64,000 bases of DNA from Nephrocerus scutellatus (lineage: Eukaryota; Arthropoda; Insecta; Diptera; Pipunculidae). The stretch lies in NCBI GenBank assembly GCA_947095585.1, contig OX352761.1, positions 128,990,277-129,054,276 on the forward strand, given 5' to 3'. Positions 48,896-59,186 of the stretch are shown here, piece after piece. A model generated the notes under the pieces. The model was not told the origin of the DNA, made no database searches, and saw only the letters and a program-made list of their open reading frames with translations. Within the stretch, counting starts at the first letter, position 1; each line of letters starts with the position of its first letter. The position numbers and the translations under genes are program-made.

Positions 48896-49480
48896 CATCA
48901 TCATGTTTACCTCTACAACTGGAGTCCGGTCCTGGCCTCCCGCAAAATGTCTCTCTACCGGTCCCGATTTCGAGCCGATGTCATCCAGTTTGGCATCCCT
49001 AAACTCTGGGCGTCCTGGTCTAGGCCATCATTCCAGCGTATGCTTGGCCGGCCTCGCTGTCGTGTTCCATAAATCCTACAGCAAAAGGACTTTCCAAGCA
49101 GGACCCACTTCGCTCATGCGAGCTAGGTGTGCTTCCCACCGAAGCCAACATTCGACGAGCAGCTTGGATGTTATGGTTAAGTTCCTGGATTTGTGGATTT
49201 AAAGAGTCTTGACAGACTATAGTGGGCTTCGTTGGCTTTTGGCTTTTGTTGGCTTTATGTGACAGACTATAGTAGGCTTTGTTGGCTTTAAGCAACCGTG
49301 CAAGTATTTCTGGTTCCATGCTGTTATCGGCTGCTACAGTTGACCTGAGATAGTTAAATGATTGCACTACTTCAAATTCGCACTCCACTATTTTAATTGC
49401 TGGACCAATGTTGGATTTTCTAGTCACAGACGTGGCCACCATGTACTTTGTTTTGCTCTAATTTATGTGCAGGCAAGGCC
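48896..49480 (-). mobile_element. RTE-type LINE 3' part (copy 5)
   Basis: Minus strand: VTRKSNIGPAIKIVECEFEV and STVAADNSMEPEI, followed after a deletion by HLARMSE-like and CGIPNWMTS-like tail words, ending in GTAGAG and ATGATGATGAT. 5'-truncated. Confidence 0.75.
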
Positions 49481-50029
49481 AAAAATGCTCCATAAGGTTT
49501 TCCTCTCGATCAAGGCTACGAGATCAGAGGACTCGTAGCCTTACATCCATGTAAGTAGTAATAGTATGACCATGATCAGCGCTAACAACACCAGCACCAA
49601 CAGCACCAGCACCAACAGCACCAGCATCTTTGATTTTAAGGTTAAATTCCTAAGTTTCAATATTCATTAAAGGCTTAAGCGTGGTATTTTTGATTTACCC
49701 CTGTGTTCATATACATATTTCTTAAATTTTCCCTACACGCGAAAGTTGCATTGTTGTTAAGACATTGGTGAGACGACGGGGTGTGGTGTTGTATGGAGTA
49801 TTTTTGTTATTGTTGCGAGCACACTTGTAAGTAATAAAAAAAAACGTTGTTCATAGTAATTATCGTATGCTTCATTCGAAAGATTTAAAAATTACAATTA
49901 TTAGTCTACATACGTATGAACAAAAAGAACGTGAGAATATCTTTTGCGTACCATTGCATTCTACATCATTCATTATGCAGCCGGCATGTAAGCAGCGTAT
50001 TTGTGCGGGTACGTCAGCATCTGAATCGA
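49481..50029. repeat. Intergenic, with an ACCAGC/AACAGC microsatellite at 49585-49628
   Basis: The six-base motifs AACAGC and ACCAGC alternate over about 45 bp. The rest has no recognisable content until the receptor flank begins near 50030. Confidence 0.6.
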
Positions 50030-50455
50030 CTTACTTGCGGCAATTGAGAGGTGTGATGTTTCAACTCACTCACCGCCCACAATTTTCCTATTCTTCTGTC
50101 CCACGCTCTATCTTTACGTGAGCTACTTACAACGTTACAGCACGCAACAAATAGAGTGTGTTGCAATTGAAATTATTCTCACGGGGGAAAAAAGAAATTA
50201 TTTTACAACGAATACCTTAGTGATACATGTAATTTCAGTCTTCAGTCAGTTTAATAAATTATTATGAACGTTGTACCTGCTGCAATTGACAGGTTCTCAT
50301 TTGCATTGTATACTCGAGTACTAATAGTTCTTAAGAGTTTTTCAACATTTAGTTTGATATTACAAATGCAGGCATAAACATGCAAAGAAGCGCTTGACTT
50401 TTGCACAAAAAAATCGCAAAAGTCAAGTCCAGTCATTTCGAGGAATACTAGAAAC
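50030..50455 (+). pseudogene. Odorant receptor upstream flank and exon-1 fragment, plus strand
   Basis: In reverse orientation to the main array: upstream flank (AATTATTCTCACG near 50170, POU octamer ATTTGCAT at 50299-50306), then ATGCAAAGAAGCGC at about 50379. An insertion brings an immediate TGA, then GCAAAAGTCAAGTCCAG continues exon 1 for about 15 codons before it stops matching. It is one arm of an inverted pair. Confidence 0.7.
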
Positions 50456-50564
50456 TGCTTAAAAGCAAAAATGTTGGAGCTGAATTCTAAATGATTTAAG
50501 AATTTGAGTTTATGTTTTCGAGTCGGGATGGGGTAGGTTTTCTAGTCTGAAAAAAAATGTTTCA

Positions 50565-50790
50565 ACTCTCGGCAAATACCTCAGCGATGATCAAGAATGT
50601 ACAAATGATAGAGTGCTCAATCGAGAAGCCATCCAGCAGACTTATCTAATTTAATTTATAGTTCCGGTTTAGAATATCGACCAATTTCTAGAGTAAATGA
50701 ATTGTTCGGAGTAGTTTAGAGTATTCCTCGAAATGCCTGGACTTCACTTTTGCGCTTTTATGTGCAAAAGTCAAGCGCTTCTTTGCATGG
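50565..50790 (-). pseudogene. Odorant receptor exon-1 fragment, minus strand
   Basis: About 220 bp match receptor exon 1 from the start codon through a TIAEVFAE-like stretch, with frameshifts and two stops (NYKLN then stop is visible). It carries the same inserted TTGACTTTTGCACA after ATGCAAAGAAGCGC as the plus-strand arm, so both derive from one already damaged copy. Exons 2-5 are absent. Confidence 0.75.
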
Positions 50791-51101
50791 TTATGCCTAC
50801 AGTTGTAATATCAAACTATATATTGAAAATCACACAAAAGTTTTTGAGCGACTGATTGTTCGTGTCAAAACGTAAAACCACACTCGCCGTCGTCGTTCAT
50901 ACAGCACTAACCAGGACGCCCCAGGAATTGAAGCCATCAGCGGATCATACACGCAGTACTGTGACTACCAAAGTTTTGTTAATTTATCATACAAAATCAA
51001 TTTTTGCGCTGAAGTTCTTTTTCAGTTACATAAATGGTTTTAATTTCAATTTCAATCCCTAATATAATCAAAGGAATAAGCAATCTTGCAATTTATTTCC
51101 C

Positions 51102-51395
51102 GTGGGCGCCGTGGCTCAGTGGAAAGGAGCTTGGCCACTGAGCAGGGGGTTCGTGATTCGAATCCCAGTAACACCAAAAGTATTCTTCACGGTGTCCCAC
51201 CTCTCGCGAATGGGTGACAAACGTTCCGAGAGTAATAACTTGTAACTGAAAGCTTCTCAATTCGCCGTTCGGATCCGGCCCTTAATTGTTAGGTCCCTTC
51301 CATTTGTGTCCAAAAATTAACATGCGCAGCACAAATGATCGCGAGAAGTTAGTTAGGCCTTGGACCGCAATGGTCTCTCGCGCCGAATATTATTT
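51102..51395 (+). mobile_element. tRNA-derived SINE with perfect target-site duplication (best copy)
   Basis: A 294-bp element starting GTGGGCGCCGTGGCTCAGTG (A box) with B box GATTCGAATCCC and ending GCCGAATATTATTT. The 12-bp repeat AATTTATTTCCC flanks it on both sides (51090-51101 and 51396-51407). It cannot fold as a normal tRNA gene and is a retroposon. Full and apparently young. Confidence 0.9.
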
Positions 51396-51749
51396 AATTT
51401 ATTTCCCACCAATATTTTTTAATGTTTTTTTTAAATAGGATTAGCTATGATATCTTTGGGTTACTCGGCTAACAGTGCCACCTACTTCCTGTTTTTCTGA
51501 AGCCTCTACATTGTCATTATCCGATTCAAAGTCTTAAAGTAAGTGACGTAAGCGCGCTTATTGGGACTTATATGAAAAAAGATATTTATAAAAATAAAAT
51601 TTCAAGAAGTTGGCACAAATCCAATTTCAATTTCTACTTCTACTTTTTGCAATAGCAGTGATCATGTCTCTCGGAATTTCGGTCTAACATTTCCGAAAAA
51701 TAGGCTCACTTTTGTAACTGATAACCCTAAACACGCACTTGATATAGTA

Positions 51750-52440
51750 TATTACAGAACGAGCAAGGAAAGTGGAGTTTGAGCACTTTCTGCAAGTCGT
51801 GTACGCTATTTTTCACGCGTCCAAACCGGTTTTTCTGCTAAATCGAGAGAGAAGCAGAAATCACAAACGACAAACAAACGAGAATTCTTGCTCATGCGCA
51901 ATGTGTTCGCTGAAATTGTAGTAAATAACAAAAGACGTTTATATCATAACATAACTAGTGTTATAATAGGCTACTTTCGAGGCTAATTTGTAGCGTACGA
52001 AACAGTCACTTTCGTCTATGGGCGAGTGAAATAGTATATTACAGAACGAGCAAGGAAAGTGGAGTTTATATGTTTACGATGAGGACTTTTCTGCAAGTCA
52101 TGTACGCTATTTTTCACGCGTCCAAACCAGTTTTTCTGCTAAATCGAGAGAGAGAAGCAGAAATGTGAGAATGTGTGTTCGCTGTGACTGCAGTAAATAA
52201 CAAAGAAATGAATTTTTCACGCGTCCAAACCGGTTTTTCTGCTAAATCGAGAGATTAGCGGAAATCACAAACGACAAACAAAAGAGAATTCTTGCTCATG
52301 CGCAATGTGTTCGCTGAGATTGCAGTAAATAACAAAAGACGTTTATATCATAACATAACTATTGTTGTTATGGGCTACTTTCGAGGCTAGTTTATAGCGT
52401 ATGAAACAGTCGCTTTCGTCTATGGGCGTGTGAAAATAAA
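51750..52440. repeat. Tandem array of receptor-flank-like repeats
   Basis: Three partial units. The run TTTTTCACGCGTCCAAAC recurs at about 51810, 52110 and 52213, and GTATATTACAGAACGAGCAA at about 51746 and 52031. The words resemble the hairpin-bearing part of the receptor 3' flank (TATTTTTCACACGACCA), so this array shares origin with it. Confidence 0.7.
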
Positions 52441-53672
52441 TTAAGCTAAGTGGTAGATGGTAGATAAAAAGTGTATCTTGAAGAATTTATGCGTATGCTG
52501 AAAGCTTTTTGGACACGTGTGTGCTGCGCATTGGCACTTGCGCAAGATCTGAACACTGGTAAGATCCGCGTGTGCGTCTTTTCAAAATATCATCGCCTCT
52601 AGGCTCGTCCGACCATTACAGCAACGACCATCGGGCCCCGGGTTAAAAAAAAACGAGCAAATGTTTCAAAAATAACATAATTTTCTTTTTATTGTCTCAA
52701 ATCCTTGTTAAAACCTCCCTATCGCCTATCCTATTGACAAAAGCCGCCTCCCTGGGACTAGGATTTGACTGTAGGCAATTCTCAAAACAAATACCAATTC
52801 AGTAAAAAGCAAATGCAAACTTCTAGTCATATCTGATTTAATTTTTAAAATATTTAAATTTTCACAAACATGTCTAATCCTCCTTGCCTTACCATGTTGC
52901 ATATGTTTCGTAAATATTATCACCTACAGAGTGCAGACGTACATTGCTGTTTTATGCATTAATTTCCCAGTAATAAATTTTGAACAAAGCATACAATAAC
53001 AATGGCATGAATCGAGTTTCAAACAGGTCCTTCGTTTGAATATTTTTCATACTCGTAACATATTACACATTACATTTAAACATTTGTTTCTTTTTTCCTA
53101 CGCGTCGTTTCCCATCAGCCTTTTTGTGCGTATTTTGTTCATAATAAACTGCAGCAATAAGTGCAAAAATTCTGAAAATTATGAATAAATCATCCGGATA
53201 ATGGCCATGACTCCATTAATGTGTTTTTTACATTAAAAATATCTTAACTGAATAATTAATCACTTGGTAGAGCGAGAGCGAAGCTGCACACAAAAAACAA
53301 CATAATATCCAAAAATTCCGATGTTTGAATTATTGAATGCGATTATTAATGTTTTGGTTTGGTTTTTGTTTTAAATTTATTTATTTTATTTTTGTTAAAA
53401 TGGTAAAAATTTAGTCTTTTTTCATAGTATTGGTCCACCGCAAACGCACGTCAACGGACTCAGTCCTGCGCCACTCCTCCGCTTTTACGGATTCCAGGTT
53501 ATGCTTAGACGATCAAATTTTGGACTTCATAACTTTTCCAGTCTTCTGGTTTACAGTAAGTCCGATCTAGTGTTATATCCGTAGTATGATATTAAGCTGC
53601 CGTCACTCTCTAAAAATGTAAGTTGATGACTCATTCGGTCTCCCATTTTACTCACAGCCATGACTGTTTATT
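52441..53672. other. No gene recognised
   Basis: AT-rich DNA. A nine-base A run follows CATCGGGCCCCGGGTT near 52645, possibly a small retroposon tail. Nothing else assigned. Confidence 0.35.
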
Positions 53673-53850
53673 GTGGGCGCCGTAGGTCAATGAAAAAGTG
53701 CATGGCTTCTGAGCAGGAGGTTCATGGTTCGAATCCCAGTGCCAGTGCAGTGCCTTCCATTTATTATGTGCAAAAATATGCATCCACCACACAAATGGTC
53801 ACGAGAAGCTAGGCCTTGAACCGCAGTGGTCTGTCGAGCCGAATATTATT
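53673..53850 (+). mobile_element. tRNA-derived SINE, shortened (copy 5)
   Basis: GTGGGCGCCGTAGGTCAATG, B box GGTTCGAATCCC and the family 3' end GCCGAATATTATTT, with about 110 bp of the middle missing. Near-identical ATGACT...TAT words flank it. Confidence 0.75.
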
Positions 53851-54299
53851 TATGACTATGTATGACTTTTGAATGCGACGATATGACATTCGATCATTCG
53901 ATCTAAAGATTGTTAGGTACAGATTCAAAGATATTTGTGAAGACTGCGTCATGTTAATGACAGAGTTTGCATCGGCACCACCATTGTTTAATGCAAGCTG
54001 TCTAAATAACAAAGTCTTTCGACGTTGACGTTAAGTATAGGCATTATGTGTCGAACAAAAAAACTGACGTAAGCTTTTCCATCTATTCTTTATCTCTACG
54101 CTCTTCGAAAAGTTGGAAAGCCGCCTTTGTCCTGCCTGTACAGGTGAGCTGCCGACACTTTTTCGTACCACCCGAAGTGTGGATTTCGTGGGCAGTCTTC
54201 TACTAATGTATTGATATATTGAATTATTCATTCAATTAAAAAATATATTGCAGACCGATAAATCCATGCAGGTGAATTCAAATCCAAGGACTTCTTTGC

Positions 54300-54660
54300 G
54301 TCCCTGAAACTTTTTCTCATCTTCTTTAATAATATCTTTTCGGCACTTCTACTCCAATCCATTCTTTCGCAGACCGTAACACTCTCAGCTTTTCATATAC
54401 ATTTGATGAACCGCCTCAAAAACCTGTTACTGTCTCCTGTCGTCTGAAACTTAATCCTCCATCCATTGATCGGTAAAACTGAAAAATTTGCAATTCTCGG
54501 TATGTGCATTAGCAACAAACTACGTTAGAATGACAGCAAACTCATATTCACCGTCACCAGAAACGTTGCGAAATTTATGGTTTTCTAACGCGGGGCAAGA
54601 AATATTTAAATCCCTCTGATCTGCCTACAAATTACAGTGAAATACAAACTATCTTTCACT
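54300..54660 (+). mobile_element. LINE reverse transcriptase fragment
   Basis: Frames resemble the region after the catalytic box in the 11.9-12.5 kb element: LSFSYTFDEPPQ, LGMCISNKLRWNDS-like and FLTRGKKYLNPSDLP. Same family as that element; heavily broken. Confidence 0.55.
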
Positions 54661-54829
54661 TGCTAGATAGAATATAATTATCTTGGTCTATGATACAAAA
54701 TTCCACGAAAGTTCCTCTTGGATCATGTTGGTTAGTTGTTGTATGTTGTATGTTGTTAATGCTTTCACCAATCTTGTAGTAATACTTCTCGTATTCTAGA
54801 TATTTCCATGACCTTAGAAAGAAGGGACG

Positions 54830-55620
54830 TTAGTTACGTCGGTATGAAGAGACCAATATCGTTGATAGATATGCTCGTCATATGCTGTTTTCCAACTTCT
54901 TTTTCAATATTTCAATTTGTGTATGCTAAGGTCACTGAAAACTCAAGCAACTTCATGAGTACACAATTTGATCTGTCCCATAGAATATTTGATACTTGTA
55001 AGTACACGTGGAAGAAACGTGAAGGTAGCTGAAAATTGTGCAGGAAGTATACATTGGCTCTGTCTTTAGAGCTGACTGCTTAATTGTCATTTTGAATGAG
55101 CGTTAAAATTGACAACGAGGCAGCATTTTTAATTCTTTTTACGAACTACTTTTGGAACATTGTAGTATTTTTGCCTCAAACTTCGATCATAGACGAATTA
55201 CATTCCTTTTTTGAAATTATGCTTAACAAAAAAAAAGCATACCAACGTTGGTCTAAATTCTTTGGGACTTGCCTTACATCATCTGTCTTGACAAACTTAG
55301 TCCTGATAGGAATAAAGTGTCTTATATCATCGTGAATAATCCAGGTTTCTAATACAGGCAGAATTGCAGGACTTTGGTCTAATAAATAGACGCCATGTTG
55401 TAGAGAAATGTATCCTAAACTCCTGCATATTTTCAGCATATACTCTGAATTCACGCACTAGAGCATATTTGAAGACACACAACACGCCTTGCGACTTTAC
55501 ACAGCCGATAAGTCGATGCTCCATTGAGAGTAATAATTCGCGTTGTGAAAGCTTTTTCAGAGCTCTGCTCTTTACTGAGACCATACCAGTCCAGCCAATC
55601 AAGCAACATTTATAAGACAC
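54830..55620 (-). mobile_element. LINE relic (endonuclease to reverse transcriptase linker)
   Basis: The minus strand carries DDIRHFIPIRTKFVKTDDVR and IKNAASLSILTLI-like words, the same region as 5760-6470. Stops and shifts break it. Confidence 0.5.
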
Positions 55621-57409
55621 CTATCTTTATTGAGCTTTATTGATTTGGCAACAAAATAACTAAAAAACTCAGACGTAGACACAGTTGGGGTATCGTGTTC
55701 TTTCCTTTGTTCCTTCATATACAATACATACAATAGTATATTTTAAATTAAATTATAAGCGCAATCGATGAAGTCTGCTGTATATTCAGCGTAGACGAAG
55801 CATCCAATTCCATTATTGTATAGAACATAGTTGCGATCGTACTACAGACACGAATGGTGAAAATCAAAATATTCACGAGCAATCACCAGTTTATACGAGA
55901 AGAGGTTAAACACAAAAATGCAAAAAAATTGGACTTTGAATGTATTCATTTGTGCTTGTAGCGGCAAGATATTCTGCAAACGCCAGCCCATGGTAAAAAC
56001 TGGCAGACAATTTGAGGTGTTTTTCTACTTGCCCTAGGTTCTGTGTACTAAATTTGGACAAAAGGAAATATTCAATTTGCTAAGCACATCATAGCCGCCC
56101 GATTGGAATGATTCTTTTTTCTACAAATCGAAAGGCACAACATAGCGTCTGAATGGTTCTGTGCGAAAAATCAGGGCAATTACTGGTAAAAAAGGACGTA
56201 CTCGGAGTGTCGTGATGATTATGATGATGAGCGATCTAACGGCTGTAATGTGATATGTGAAACTCCCCCTTCTGGTAATATGGTGGATTGATGGTTTTCA
56301 CTTGAGTTGAGTGTAATGTCTCATGCAATGTGCCTCCTACCAGAGGAAGAGAGATATTCATTCAAATACTTGGCTTAAAATGTTAAAGACTCGAGCTAAA
56401 TTAATTAGTATTTCCTACCGTTACAGGACATCATTTGAGTGGCTCACAATTTGTTGTTATACAATTTCCAAATAATTTAAAATAGCAAAAGAGAAGCAAT
56501 AAACACAAATTTAGCAATTCTTATTCCGGTTATTAAATTAACTGTCTTCCATGAATGTTTGGCCATTCCATCCATAATTAAGGAGTGATTATTTTATTCG
56601 AACTATTCGCCAATAGGCTCTGATTTCGCCCAATAAACTTTTGTTTCACCATTCTTTGCCTCCCACACATTTACGAATGAACACTGCTAAGATGATGGAC
56701 TCAATAATTGAGATGGTCATCAATAGATAAATGGATAAACATGGAGCCCTCATGCCGGCGTTGCTACTCTGTCCTGTATATGTCACCATTGGCCGTCATT
56801 CCGGACAGGCACACACTGACAGGATAGTCGTATAAATACTTACAATATACGAGTATATTTCTCCCTAATGTGTTTTTTTATCATTCTGTTTGTGAAGTTG
56901 ATTGATGATATATTGATGAGTTCTTTTGTGCGAATTGAGTGGGTGTTCCGCATATAACAATTTCATGGGGCTTAAATGAAAAGAAAGGTATCCCTGCGGG
57001 TATTCATATGTATAATAAATGAGCTAACGTCGCCGAAAAAATTCCAGTTGATAGACAATGTTACTGATCTGTTTTGAAACATTAATTAATATAATGGAAG
57101 TGTCGTTTGTCTTTTCTTTTGATTTTTATTTTGTAGTTCAAAACAAAATAATTGAACAGAAATTAGAAATAAAAAAAGATTTAATTGCTGATTACGGATT
57201 TTCATACTACTTACAAAGTAAAATTAAAATGAAAATAAGAGAAATAAATCTGAAGGACCCGCAGTATACCAAGCAATTTTTTAACTAATTATGCAAGGGA
57301 GGGAGAAACGATGCCAGAAGACTAGATAAAAGGTGCCCCATAGATAAGAAAAAAAAATATTACCATAGAAATATAAGGATATATAGGATAGGACCATAAG
57401 CTACTGTCA
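55621..57409. other. No gene recognised
   Basis: Mostly AT-rich. The longest frame (57058-57288, 76 codons, plus) is rich in Ile, Lys and Phe and shows no family motif; probably chance. Confidence 0.35.
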
Positions 57410-58232
57410 TTTATATGCCAGTATCAGTGTGGGTTTCTTCCTTGGCAAATCAACAACTGAGCAGATTTTCAGTCGTAGGCAGGCTACCTATAAAGAGATC
57501 CAAGACTAAAAAACAATGGCTAGTCGAACAATCCATTATAACTACATCCCGATACTCGCTTACGCAGACGTTATTGGCATCGTTGGTAGAAACCCAAGAG
57601 CTATACAAGAAACATTTATCCAGACCTAGCTGGCAGCACGAAATCCGGGTCTGCCCATAAAAAATGGTGGCACTGTTTGCGAGCAGAAGATCCAATATTG
57701 GTTCGTCCATAAAAATAGTAGAGAAAGAAGTAGTGCAATTCTTTAACTTTCTCAAGTCAACTGTAGCAGCCGCTAACAGCATGGAACCAAAAATACGCAC
57801 ACGGTCGCAGTTTGCTATCTGCGAAGCCTACTTTAGTCGGTCCAGACTAATCAAATCCAGGTATTTAACCATGACAATGAAGCTTCTGATTTATAAGACA
57901 ATGTTCGTACCAACTTGGGAGTTTAACAAAACGCACTTAGCCGCATTTAAAATAATTTTGGGACACACATTTAAGGAATCACGATTCCGAATGCCCTGTA
58001 ATTTTAAGATCGACGAGATATTGCAGATAATTAAGCTCGGTAGAATCCGTAGGGCAGGACACCTAGAATATGATCCTGCTCGGAAAGTCCTTTGCGGTAG
58101 GATTTATGGAATACGACATCGAGAGCGCCCAGAGTTTATGGATGTTTATGGATGGATGACATCGGCTCGAACTCGGGACCGGTGATGAGATTTTTTGCGG
58201 GAGTCCAACACCGGACACCGGTTGTAGAGCCA
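57410..58232 (+). mobile_element. RTE-type LINE, internally deleted (copy 6)
   Basis: QCGF (57425) marks the reverse transcriptase start. After a deletion come AYADVIGIVGRNPRAIQETF (the catalytic box has decayed from YADD to YADV), TVAAANSMEPKIRTRS and the tail KVLCGRIYGIRHRERP. It ends GTTGTAGAGCCAAATGTGATG. Confidence 0.8.
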
Positions 58233-58244
58233 AATGTGATGACT

Positions 58245-58990
58245 CATAGAGGATTGTTCCTCTCGGATTGAGTCTCGGATCACTTTTTCCAACGCCAGGT
58301 AGAAGAGGATGCAGGCCAGTTATCCCCTTGTCGGAGTCCGTTATAGATGTTGATGGGCTTGATAGTTATCCGGATATTTTAACTTGGCTTATAACATTGG
58401 TCATGGTCAACCTAAATAGTCGTGTCGGTTTATTTGGGATGCCGAATTGTTTCGTGTCTATGCTGTCATAGGTGGCAATAAAGTCTATAAAAAGAGGGTG
58501 TTGTAAGTTTTGAGACTCTAGACATTTTCCCATCACCTGCCTAAGGGTGTAAATCTGATCAGTTGTTGATTTGCCTGGGATGAAGCCACACTGGTATGGA
58601 CCAATGATGGCTTTAGCGAATGGGGTTATCCTGTCTTGAAATATAGAGGAAGAAAATCTTATATCTGTTTTTTCATATCTTCTGAGCTCTTTATATTCAC
58701 CTTCGTGTGCCCGCGTTCTATGAGACTGTTTTCATTGCTCGGTACGCAACATTCTTAGACAGTATTCTTAAGATGTGTCCATTTTCTACGCCCGACATCA
58801 CAGTCCTATCGCTTGACCATAGTTGTTTCTGGTCTCTTCGTTGCGAAGGGCAGCCTTGTTGACTCGAATCTGATTCGCGGATGCTCTCTTTCTTGGTGAT
58901 GTAATCCACGCTCAGAGCACCATACCAAGAATATAGTGGTACGAGTCGACGTTGGCAGCCGTTTTCGTTGCCGTGGTCGTTGTCGTCCAT
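58245..58990 (-). mobile_element. RTE-type LINE, linker and reverse transcriptase (copy 7)
   Basis: Minus strand: a linker region (58700-58990), then IIGPYQCGFIPGKSTTDQIY, TLRQVMGKC and LFIDFIATYDSIDT, then GIPNKPTRLFRLTMTNVISQ (58400). It ends head-on against the 3' tail of copy 6. Confidence 0.8.
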
Positions 58991-59029
58991 CAGTGTATCC
59001 GAGGCTAATTTTGTAATATTTTTTTTATG

Positions 59030-59186
59030 CTGGAAGGATGGCGTAGACCAGGACGCCCGGAGTTTAGGGATGCCAAACTGAATGACATCGGCTCGAAATC
59101 AGGACCGGTGGAGAGACTTTTTTTATGATTTATGCAAATAAAGGCCAGGACCGGACCGCGGTTGAAGAGCCAAATATGATGATGAA
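59030..59186 (+). mobile_element. RTE 3' tail (copy 8) with a small insertion
   Basis: GCTGGAAGGATGGCGTAGAC through GAGCCAAATATGATGATGA. About 25 bp (TTATGATTTATGCAAATAAA) sit between the GAGAGACTTTTT run and GGCCAGGACCGGAC, where other copies have a few bases. Confidence 0.7.

Noticed and set aside
49585..49628. CRISPR-like short repeats
   Set aside because: A simple six-base microsatellite in an insect genome; no spacers.
51102..51175. Possible tRNA gene (A and B boxes)
   Set aside because: The arms do not pair as a cloverleaf, and the sequence continues into a repeated body with a target-site duplication; it is a SINE head.
57058..57288. 76-codon frame as a small gene
   Set aside because: Low-complexity composition typical of AT-rich DNA and no recognisable motif.
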